In this document: piece by piece, positions 40,881 through 51,032 of the stretch
How positions within the stretch are numbered: position 1 is the first letter of the stretch
How the letters are laid out: the number at the start of each line of letters is the position of its first letter
NCBI GenBank assembly: GCA_008729055.1
Contig: SDUX01000006.1
Coordinates: 2,840,842 to 2,904,841, forward strand
Source of the DNA: Pyropia haitanensis
Lineage: Eukaryota; Rhodophyta; Bangiophyceae; Bangiales; Bangiaceae
Reading direction: 5' to 3'
DNA length: 64,000 nt
Notes under the pieces: model-generated
What the model was told of the DNA's origin: nothing
What the model saw: only the letters and a program-made list of their open reading frames with translations
Database searches by the model: none
Translations under genes and position numbers: made by a program

Positions 40881-43800
40881 CCGCCGCCGCTCCTTTGCCG
40901 CGGGCGCCGACGCGGGCGTCGACGCCGACGCGGCGGTGCCGCTGCGGAGCTCCGAGTCGGGCACCCTCTCCCTCACCCCCGCCGAGCGGGCGGCGGCGTG
41001 GCGGTCGGCTGGCCGGCGGGGTCTCTTCTCCGCGGTGGGGACCCCCAACTACATCGCCGTCGAGGTGCTCCAGCGCCGCTACACCGACGCGTGCGACTGG
41101 TGGTCGCTCGGCGTCGTGCTCTTTGAGATGCTCGTCGGCTACCCGCCGTTTTGCTCCTCCTCCCCCGCCGCGACGGTACAGATGATCCTGCACCACGAGC
41201 GGTACCTGGTCTTCCCACCCGAGGCGGGTCTCTCCGCCGCCGCTGTCAGCCTCATCCGCTCCCTCGTGTGCGCGCCGTCGCGGCGGCTGGGCGCGACGGG
41301 CGGCCTCGCCGAGGTCGCCGCGCACCCCTGGTTTGACGGCCTCGACTGGGCGGGCCTCCGCGACGCGCCGCCGCCGTTTGTGCCGGCGCTCGCCGCCGAC
41401 GACGACACGCGCTACTTTGACACGCTCCCGCCCGAGCCGTCCGACCTCGAGCCATTTGCGCCGCTGCCCGAGTGCTGGGGGGGGGACCCGCCATCGCCGC
41501 CCGCGTCGCCCCCACACACCCCCGCCGGCGGCGCCGGCGGCGCCGCCGCCGCCGGGCGGGGGGCGGTAGCCGCGGACGCGGCCACCGCCTCCCCGTCTTC
41601 AACACTGTCGCCCAGCACCGACGCAGGCGACGCGACCCCTCTGGCGGCGGCTGGGCACGGCGCCCCCTCTCCCCACCCCCCCGCGTCATCCCCCCCCCCC
41701 GCCGCCCCCCCCACCGGCGACGCCCCCCCCGCCACCCGCACGCCCCGCGTGTCGGGCGACCGCCGCCGCACGACAGCCGCCGCCGGCGCTGCCGACGCGG
41801 CCGCAGCGGCCGGCGGCGGCGGCCGCGCGTGGGCGGCGCGGCAGGCCGCGGCGGCCGCGGCGCCGCCGCGGACCGTCCGCCTGCGCGCGCTCCGCCACAT
41901 GTCGCGGGTGCTGTCGACGGACCTGGCGTTTGTGGGGTTTGCGTGGGCGGCCGCGCCAGACGTGGGCGGCCGCCCGGCCGCGATTGGGGGGGGGGGGGGG
42001 GGGGCGGGGGGGTCGCCGCCGCCGCCGCCGCCGCCGTTTCCACCGTGGCGGCGGCGGCGGCGGCGGCGGCGACAGCGGCGGCGGCCGACACCCCTGTGGC
42101 TGCGGCGGCGACGGCAGCGGCCGACACCCCTGGTGCTTTGGCGGCGGCGACTGCCGCCGACGCCCCTGTCGGCGCCGCGGCGGCTCTTACCTGCGCGCCG
42201 GCCGGCGTTGTCACCGCAGACGCGGACGACGGCGCGGCCGACACGGGGGCGACCGCCGGTCGGTGCGCTCCGCCAACGGGGGCGGGGGTGCCGTCGGCCG
42301 CGGCGGTCGACGGGCCTGCCAAGGAGCCGCTTGCTGCGGCTGACGCGCCCCTAGCAGGTCATTCGCCGCCAACACGCACGTCCGGGGCGGCAACCCAGCT
42401 GGCGGTGGTGTCGGCGGCACCGCCCCCCTCGCCACCGTCGCCTGGCGCGACGGCGCCACCGCCGCGAACGGTGGCGTCGACGGCGCCCGCCGCCTCGCCA
42501 CTATCACCCACCATTTGCCCCACGGGCGGGCCTTGGACACCCCCTACCCCAGCGTCCTCACCCGCGCGGGGCGTCGTTCATCCGCCGCTTGCTGATGGCG
42601 CTGCTGTGCCGCCACAGACGGCGGCTCCCCTTCCCTCGCCGCCGTCGCCCGCCGGGCGCCCCACCAGCGGGCGTTCAACACCACCACTACCACCACCGCC
42701 GTCCCCGCCTACGCCGAGCGTTGTCGACTCCCTAGCCACCGGCGCAGCTGCTGTCTCCCTGCGGACGGCAGCGTCGACGCCGCCCCCCGCCTTGGCGCCA
42801 TTGACCGCCGCCCGCCCTGCTGGCGAGTCTTCGCCACCGCCACCACCACCACCTCCGTCGCCGCCCGCGCGGGGCGTCGATGAACCGCCGCCCGCTGGCG
42901 CGACTGCTGCACCACGGGGGACAAGAGAGGCGGCGTCGCCGCCCCCCTCGCCTTCCCCTCCTCGTAGCCCCCCCCCAGCGGTCGCCCCCCCCCGGCTAGT
43001 TACGGCGGTGCCGGCTCCGGCGGGCGGCGGCTCCTCCTCGTGCAGCAAGTCCGGCGCGTCGGACTGGGTTGCCTCCCCCACTAGCGGCCGCTCCGCGTCG
43101 CCGCCTCGTTCGCCGCCGCCGCCAGGCGTCATGCCCCTGCCGCCGCCACGTCGTGTGGCGCCGCTGCCGGTGGCTACGCGCCGCGGCGTCGCCGTCGGGC
43201 CGCCGTCCGCGGCCGCCACCCCGCCACGCGGGGTGGGGGTGGGCCCACCGGTGGCGACGCTGGTGGACCGGTTGGTGACGGCCACCCCCCCACCTTGCGC
43301 CGCCTCTGCCATCGCCATCGCTGGCGCTCCAACCGCCGCCGCGGGTGCCGCCACGCGTAGCGTAGGAGACGGCCGCTGCCTCCGCACAGAGCCGCTGCTA
43401 GACAAGGCCGACGCGGTGACAAGCGACGAGGAGGAGCAGTCGGAGAAGCTCGCTGCGGTCGGAAAGCCGCTCCCGCCGCGCGCGCACCATGACACCGCCG
43501 TCACCGCCGATGCCGCCGCTCCTGTCGACGGGCGAGGAACGCCAGCCGATGCGGCGGGCGAGAGGCCCGCCGCGGCGGCGGCGGCGCTGGCCCCACCGTC
43601 GGGGGCACCCCCGTCGGTCGCAGACGCAACGCGGCCGCCGCTCCACCGCCCGTGTGGCCTACCAAGCGTGCAGCACGCGGCGGCGGCGGCGGCAGCGGCG
43701 GTGGCGGCGCGACCGCCGCCGTCGTTGCTCCAGCCGCTGCCGCCGCCGCTGCGGGTGCCGTCGCCGTCGGCGGCGGCCGCGGCGGTGGCGACGATGCTCG

Positions 43801-44246
43801 CGACCGACGCGGCCGCCGCGGCGGCGGCGGCGGTGGCGGCCGCCGCGGCGGCGGCCGCGTCCGCGGCGGGCGCGCCCGCCCCGCGGTGCGGCTCGCCGCG
43901 GCCACCGCCGCGTGACGGCGCGACCGCCGCCGCGGTGGCGGCGTCGGGCCGTGTCGCCCATGGCGGCGCGGGAGTGGGTACCCGTGGCGGTGGTGGCCGC
44001 GGTGGTGGCGGCGGTGGCGGCGGCAGCGACAGCGGCGACGACGGCGGCAGTGTCGACGACAGCAGCGGCAGCGGCGTCGGCGGCGGCGCCGGTGGCGCCG
44101 GCGCCGGCGGCACGGTGGCGCCGGCGGCCAGTACACCCGGCACGCTGGACGATGTCGCCACCTCCTCCGTGTCGGGCGACCGGCTGGTCGCGTACCTCGA
44201 CCCGCCCGGTGTGGCGGCCAGGGGGGGAGGCGCCGCCGTGCACTGA
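39473..44246 (+). CDS. NDR/LATS-family AGC serine/threonine kinase with very long disordered tail; two frame switches
   Basis: The probable start is the ATG at 39473 (MGNAPPAS, a myristoylation-type N-terminus); the switch from this frame to the kinase frame is unresolved. The kinase frame begins by about 39945. It has the MOB-binding helix AVLAKRLIENYYAELL, glycine loop GRGSFGRV, VAIK-equivalent WAMKRL, HRDIKPDN and DFGLSK. A ~110-residue Gly-rich insert with SRRHSLAEG follows, then the activation segment FSAVGTPNYIAVEVL and DWWSLGVVLFEMLVGYPPF. NDR kinases act in Hippo-type growth and morphogenesis pathways with MOB proteins. The hydrophobic motif reads DLAFVGFAW, so the usual phospho-Thr is Ala. 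At a G-run near 41985-42010 the plausible coding frame changes again to a ~750-residue Ala/Pro/Ser/Thr tail ending at 44246. The kinase domain is certain; the ends are not. Confidence 0.75.
39761..39830. repeat. (GCG)n tract near the kinase N-terminus
   Basis: More than 20 GCG/GGC units directly follow a run of GGTGGC hexamers (39550-39615). Such tracts flank the unresolved frame switch of the kinase model. Confidence 0.8.
40797..40880. repeat. (GGC)n tract encoding poly-Gly in the kinase activation-loop insert
   Basis: This long GGC run within the DFG-to-activation-segment insert is in frame with the kinase. Confidence 0.85.
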
Positions 44247-47200
44247 CCGGCCCCCACCCCACGCGCCGCCGGTGGGGAAGGTGCTGGCGCCACGGCCGCT
44301 GCGGGCGACGAGGGCGGTGCCCGCCAGCTCCTCGCTTGACAGGGTTGTGCCATGCGCAGCGGCGGCGGCACCCCCACTGGCGCACCCCTTAGAGGGTGCC
44401 GCCCGTGCGTGCATGGGGTCCTGCCCGTTCTTTGTGTCGTGTGTTTTGCAAGGGCGTGCGCGACGGGCCTCCCATCCCGTCTTCCTCATTGGGGGCCGTC
44501 CCGTCTTGCTTTGTTGTGTAAATGTCTGCGTGGGCCCCGCCCGCCGTCGCGGCGCGCCCCGCATACCCGTTCCCTACTCTGTCGGTGTGCGGCCAGGCCG
44601 CGGGTGTGCTCCCTCCCCGGTGGGGCTCCCGCTCCCCCTCCCCACGTGACCGCGCGGCGGTTTCCACTCCGCGCCGTGGCGGTCCGCCTACTCCCCGCCG
44701 GCAGTCCTCGTCGTCGCTTGTACGACGGGGACCCCAGCGCTGCTGCACGCGCTCCACCAAAGAGCCATTGCGGCGGCCGTTTCTCGGGTGCAGGAGTTGG
44801 AACAGCGGCAGGCCCATAGAACAGCGCGCTTCCTCCCTCCCACTCCACGGGGTACGGTCCTGGCAGGTGTCTCTTCCGGTGAACCAGGCTGGAGGCCCAT
44901 CTTGTCCATAAAGCGCGTCGACGCCGCCGCACCCTGCGCGTGGCGCGGCAGCCAAACGCCAATCGGCTGGGGAGACCGTGAGGCGACGCGCCGGGCGGCG
45001 GTGGGAGCCGCGGCGCCGCCGCCCGACGCGGCAGCGACAGTGCAAGTCGCCAAGGCGGCAGGGGCGACAGCGGCGGTGGCAGCAACGGCGGTGCGCGCGC
45101 GGCGTTGGCGGCGGTGCAAACGGTGATGCCTGGCTTGGCCGCCAGTGCCGGCGGTGACCCCCCCCCCCCCCACCCCCTTCACCCCTTGCGGCCGATGAAT
45201 GGGAAACCCCATCGCCACCGAGGCGCCCGCGGGCGCCGCCGCGGGCCCACCGCCGCCGACGCCGCCACCGACACCACGCAGGCCACCACCGTGGTACACG
45301 CAGGGGCCACGGCGCCGCCGTGGCCACGCGCCAGCGGCGCCGCCTTGCCCGATGAGAGCGGGATGAGCTCGGGGTGGAAGGGGCTGCGGGTGGCGGCGCA
45401 CCGCTGCCAGGGCCGCCGCGTCACCGCCGCGGCGGCCACCGCCGTTGTGGCACGGCCACCGTGGGGTCGGGGGGTGGGGGGGGGGGGGGGGGGAATGGGC
45501 GGCGTCTTGCCACTGGAAGGGGAGGGGGCGGTGGATGATGGTGGAGTAAAGGGGAGGCACGACACCGCCGCCGCCACCGCGGCCGCCCCCCCCCCCCCCA
45601 CCGTCACCGCCGCCGCCGGTTGTGCCAGTACGGGAGGATCCCCACCACCACCGAGACCGTCCCGCCACCGGCGTGGCGGCGACGGCGGCGACGCCAGCCA
45701 CCGCCGGCCCCGTCTGCACGCCGCACGAGCGGCACCGCGCACCCGCACCGCCGTTGGCCGGGCGCGCCGACCGCGCACGCCGCCGGTGCCGCTACGCCCA
45801 TGGGCGAGCGGCGGGGGGGGGGGGGGAGAATGAAGGAGACGACGGCGGTGGTGGCGGACGTCCCGCGGCCACCCCCTCCCCATCCCCTCCCCACAGCGCC
45901 TGGTGGCCGTCGGTGGCGTCCCCCTCCCCCCTGCCTCAGTCCCCAGGCGCTCCCCTCCGCGGCGGCCGTCGGCGGTCACGCGGGCGCGGCACCCGCCAGC
46001 CGCCGCCGCCGTCGCCACCGCTGCCGCCACTGGTGCCGTCGAGGCAGCCGCTGCCGCTCCTGCTACCCCCACCGCCATCGCCACACCCACGTCCACGCCC
46101 GCGGCTGGCCATGACGTCATCCGCCGCCCTGCGTCCCCCTCCCCCCGTCCCCCTCCTCGGCGCCGCGATCCCCACACGGGCACGCCCACCTCCAATCCCC
46201 CCTCCCCTCCCCTCAACCTCCCACCCCCACGCCCTCAGCTCCAGCGCAGCTCACTCCCTCCTCCCGCTTCCACCCCTCTGACCGGCAGCCCCCCCAGGCC
46301 GCCACCGCCACTCGCGCGCGAGTGTCTGCGCCCGCCCCCGCGAGCACCCCTCTCCCCCCCCCCCTCCCCCCCTCACACCCGTGCCGCCCACCCCCAGACG
46401 CGTGCCCGCTGCCGTCCCGCGTCCCGCGGCGCGGAACCAGCGGCGGCTGCCGCTGGACTCCCAACACAGCCACACTCCTCCTCCCCCCCCCCCCCCCCCC
46501 CCCCGCCCCCCCCAACGCCCCCACCCACGACCTCGTCGCGCCGACCGCCGTCAGCACCACGCCGGCATCGTCGGCAAGCGAGACGCGCGCACCGCAGCGC
46601 GGGCAGCCGCCTGACAGCGACGGAATTATTTGTGGCGTTGCCGCCCAATTCGGCTGCCCGCGCGGCGCAGGGATGCAGCGGGCAAGCGCCGCGCGTGGCC
46701 GGCGCGGCACCCGCGCCACGAGCAGCGGCGGTCGGGCGTGTGGCCGCCGCGACGCCCTGCGCCGGCGCCGTCGTCGTCCCCCCCGCTCCCCCGCCCCGCT
46801 CCCCCCCGCTGTGTCCCGAAATCCCTCCCCTGGTGCGTGGCGCAGCGTCGACCCGTGCACCCCCCCCCCCCCCCACTTTTTCCCACCTTTGCTCCTCTCC
46901 CGCCCCCCGACGTCCTCCGGTTCCCCCCCCCTCCCCGCTCGCTCTCCCCCGTTGGCCTTTGGCGGCTGGCGGTTGTTGGCGCGTACGCTCGCCCGTCCAC
47001 CCGTACGCTGGCCGTTCTGCCCGGTCGGCCGCTCTGTGACTCCCCCCCCCTCCCCCGTGTTCCCCGGCTGCCGCCCTCTGGCAGCGGCGGGGCGGCGGGG
47101 GGCGGCGGGGAAGCCCACCCCCACCGCGCCCGCCACCGGGGGTGTGTGCGCCGCCGCCGCTGCCGCCGCCGCTGCCGCCGCCGCTGCCGCCGCCGCTGCC

Positions 47201-47559
47201 GCCGCCGCCGCCGTGGTCGCGGCCGCCGTTCCTGCGGCGGCGGCCGCCGCCACCGCTGCCGTAGCTGCTGCTGCCGCTGGCCGCCGGCCCAGTGGTGGCT
47301 TCGGAGAGGCGGGCGGCGTTCCCGCTGCCGCCGAGTGGGCCCGCCCTCACGGCCGCCGTGCAGCGCGCCGTGGGGCGGCCGTAGTGCGCTCTCTGACGCC
47401 GCCCTGCTACCCCCCCCCCCCCCCCACGTGCGCGCCCCTCGGTGACCACCGCCGTAGCCGCTCTGGCGGCCGCCGCCCACTCACCCGCCGCCCCATCCCC
47501 CCCGGCCACCGACGGTGGGCCGGTGGCCTCCCCTCCCGTGGGTCTCGTTCCCACGGGAC
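44247..47559. other. Gene-less interval
   Basis: These 3.3 kb are GC-rich and low-complexity with G and C runs up to about 20, and no recognisable domain on either strand. The last kilobase may hide an upstream exon for TerC, whose known relatives in algae need a plastid transit peptide. The ATG at 46674 (MQRASAARGRRGTRATSSGG) has transit-like composition but no proven splice. Confidence 0.4.
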
Positions 47560-47863
47560 ATGGCGGCCGAGGCGGGTGCCGACGCAGATGCGCCACCGCA
47601 CCCCGGGAGCGCGGCGGCGGTGGCGGCGGCAGCTGCGGCGGCGGCGGCGGCGGGGGTGCCCAACCCCAAAGACGGCGCCGCCGACTCACTGCTGCTGGGG
47701 AGGAGGCGGGAGGAGCCTGGTGGCGGCGGCGGCGTCGGCGGGGACGATGTGCCGTCGCCCGTGGCGGTGGTGGCGTCGGCTGGCGGCGACGCGGTGGTGG
47801 TGCTCGACGGCGGCGACGGCGGCTCGGTGGTGCCCACGTTGGCGGGCAGCAGAAGGGCCGGTG

Positions 47864-47894
<31 letters not shown>

Positions 47895-48984
47895 CGGCAG
47901 TGGCTTGGCCAATGGCGGGAGCAAGCACAGCGGCGGGAGCGACGGCAGCTCGGCAGAGGTGTCGGTGCTGGTGGGCACCCCATCGGTCCATGATGGGTCG
48001 ACGGCGCCGGCGCTGGTCACCTCCGCGTCGGCCGGCTCGGCCGGCATGGAGCCGCCCAACGTGCGTGACGATGTGCTGTGCACGCTCGGCTGGGTGGCGG
48101 CGGCGGGCGTGGTCGCCGCCGGCGTGGCGGCGGGCCTGGGCGCGGAGCGGGGCCTCGAGTTTGTGGCCGCCTACGTTGTTGAGTACTCGCTGTCGGTGGA
48201 CAACCTGCTCGTCTTTCTGTTGCTCTTTCAACACTTTCAGGTGCCGCGGCGGCTGCAGTCGCGGGTGCTCAAGTGGGGCATCATTGGCGCCATGTCCCTC
48301 CGGGGCGTGATGATTGTCGCGGGCGAGGCGCTGACCCGCCGCTTCCGGTGGGTGTCGCTGGTGTTTGGCGGCATCCTCCTTGTGTCGGCCGGCAAGATGC
48401 TGTTTGCGGCGGGGGGGGAGGAGGAGGACGTGGCCAACAACGCGACCGTCCGGTTTGTGCGGCGGCTGCTGCCGGTCAGCGACGCGTACGACGGGGACCG
48501 CTTCTTCACGGTCGTGCCTGCCGGCGCCGCCGGACCTGGCAGCGGGGAGGGTGGCAGCGGTGCGAGCGGCGGCAGCGGCGGCGGCGCGCCGCCGCTGGCC
48601 AGGCGGCTCGCCACGCCGCTGATGCTGGTGCTTCTGTCGGTGGAACTGTCGGACGTGGTGTTTGCGCTCGACTCGGTGCCGGCGGTGCTGGGCATCTCGG
48701 ACCACACGTTTGTGATTTACGCAAGCAACATGATGGCGGTGCTGGGCCTGCGGAGCCTCTTTTTCGTCATCTCCGAGGCGATTGGGGACCTGCGGTTCCT
48801 GCAGCCCGCGCTGGCGATCGTGCTCGGCTTTGTGGGCGTCAAGATGATTGCGGGGGTGGCGGGCTTTGAGGTGGGCATCCTCCCGTCGCTCGGCGTCATT
48901 GCCGTGACGGTGGGGGCGGGCGTGGGCGCCAGCCTCCTGTTTCCTGAGGCCGAAAAGACCGACGAGGCGGACAAGAAGGCGTGA
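47560..48984 (+). CDS. TerC/Alx-family integral membrane protein, plastid type
   Basis: 474 residues follow the ATG in GGGACATGGCG. The N-terminal ~155 residues are Ala/Gly-rich and disordered. The TerC domain follows with seven to eight hydrophobic helices. The family's acidic membrane motifs are both present: VEYSLSVDNLLVFLLLF and VELSDVVFALDSVPAVLGI. FVIYASNMMAVLGLRSLFFV and LRFLQPALAIVLGFVGVKMI complete the core. A Gly/Ser loop near residues 325-345 separates the halves. Bacterial relatives handle Mn2+ or tellurite stress. Plant TerC is a thylakoid protein needed for membrane protein insertion. This copy starts with acidic residues after Met, so a transit peptide may lie in an unidentified upstream exon. 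The tail is charged (EAEKTDEADKKA). Confidence 0.85.
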
Positions 48985-51032
48985 GCACGGGTATGGGGGG
49001 GGGGAGGGGTGGGGCGAGGGTGGGTCGTTGGCTGGCGAGAGGGGCGGGGAGGAGGAGGATGGGTGGCGAAGGAGCAGGGACGGGCCGATGCAATGGACAG
49101 AAGACGGCGGCGGGGAGGAGGGGGAGGGGGAAGCAGGGCGACGGGCGTGGCTCGTTTCGACAGCCACCGCGCTTGCTGAGCCAGCGTGGCCTCCTCTCCC
49201 GTGGCGGGGCACTTATTTCCCTATTTTTTTTCTCTCCGCGCCCCGTCTGCTGCTCGCCGCGGGCTGCCGCCAGCAGCCGAGCGCATTGGCTGCTATAACC
49301 GGACCCGGGAAGGCGGTCCCTGTCACCACCCTCGCACACCTCGGGCAGTGCCGGCAGTGGCCACGTTGGACTGGCGATCGGCTATGTGATGGGTTCTTGC
49401 ACCTATGGTCATATAGAAAGGGGTGGCATGAGCAACACCGACGTGACGTATGGAGGGGTACTCGAGCATGAGCACTTCCGACCAGGCTTAGGGGCTTGCG
49501 CGTACGGTCTGTATTCACCTGGCTAACCGGTTGGGGGAACATGCCCTAGCACCCTCCTCTGTCATCGCCCCCGTTGCCGCGGCAAATGCGGTCACCATGG
49601 ACCTCGTGGACGTGAAGGGGGGAGCCGACGGGCCAGACCGAGTGAGGCATGGGGGCGGGGGGCGACGTAGGGGTGACTTTGCGGCAGCAGTGGGCGAACG
49701 GCGCCGGGCCCAGAGCGGCGGGGCTCATGCCCACCACACCAGCTTGGGCAGCTCACCCATGCGGCTTCCTAAAGCTGAAGAGCAAACATGGGCAGCGAGT
49801 CTCATGCGCTCCCCTTCGCCGCGCATGACATGATCCACGGCGTTGCCACCCGCTTTCGAGGGTCATGACCTCGTGTCTCCACGGCGGTTTACCGCGTGGC
49901 GTTATGGACAGCGCGTGCGTGAGCCCGGACCGAGTGCTGATCCGTGTTTACAGGGAAGAGGAAGCGCAGGGGGCGACGGCGCTGCCTTTCTGTTCGGCTC
50001 CCGCACCCCCCACCCGCTGGCCCGCCCCGGGACATGGCGCCCTACCAATGGGCGTGCAGGTTTACTTGAACGGTCTCTAGGAGTCTTGTGAAGCGCAGTC
50101 GGGACGCGTGGGCACTGGCAGCGGTGCGTGCGTGCGCCGCACGATCTGGCGTCAAATCCGGATCGGGGTGCGAGCGCACAATATCCAAAAGTAATTAGTA
50201 TATGCATACAACGTACATATAAATACAAAGAAATTAAATGATGCCCTTCCCATTTAAAACATTTAAAAAAATTACACACTTCCCTCACGTCTCTACCGAT
50301 AAGGGCTGGGGGGGATGCATCCACCAGATGGTGCCAACAGCGGAAGAAAACTCGACCCGTCTTCCCGCCAACACCTGTCCACCACCCACACCGACCGACG
50401 GGCGCGTCTCAGCCTCTGTTACCATCCTGCTCTTCTCCACGGAGGTGGGACAACGCGACGGCCCCCCACCGCTGTGGTGCCGGTGCCGGCCACCCCTGTG
50501 CCCAAACCCCCCTCCTCTCTACCCCACGGCCCGCGCGCCGTCGGGGCCCTGTCTTTCGCTTCCGGGCGGCGGTGGTCGGCAGCGGCTCCCGCGGTGGGTG
50601 CCCTCCCGTCTCGCCCGCCCGCCTGCCCGCCTCCCCCACCGCTCGCCCGCCCGCCGGCCCGCCCGCCGGCCCGCCCGCCCGCCCTGCCCACCCTGCTCGT
50701 CCCGACTGCCGGCGGCTGCGGCGGCGGCAGGGGCGGCAGCGGCCGCCGCCGCCTTTGGGGGCAGCGGCCCGCCGCGTTTGCCTCCCCGTGCCGTCTGTCG
50801 CCTTCGTGAGTGCCGCGGCGGGCGCCACCCGCGGATGGTGGGCCGCGGCTGAGCGGAAACCCTCGCTCGCGGGGCGGCGACGTGGCGGCTGGCTCGACGC
50901 GTCGGTGGCGGGCGTGCCCTGTGCGGGACCGCCCTCTCCCGTTTCCTCTCTTCCCATTCCCGTCCCCTCCTCCTCCCCGCCCGCTTTGTATCCGTTTGGC
51001 ACGCACCCGCCCACGCGCGGGTGCTTCCCACC
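48985..51032. other. Gene-less interval upstream of SMC3
   Basis: No protein similarity was recognised. 50165-50285 is an AT-rich island (TTAGTATATGCATACA, TTTAAAACATTTAAAAAAATT). 50610-50690 is a CCCG/CCGC simple repeat. The final 100 bases are C/T-rich, leading to the SMC3 ATG. Confidence 0.45.

Noticed and set aside
42578..44377. Open minus-strand frame of about 600 residues opposite the kinase tail
   Set aside because: It mirrors the Ala/Pro/Ser-rich plus-strand frame codon for codon and has no recognised domain. The plus-strand reading continues a known kinase.
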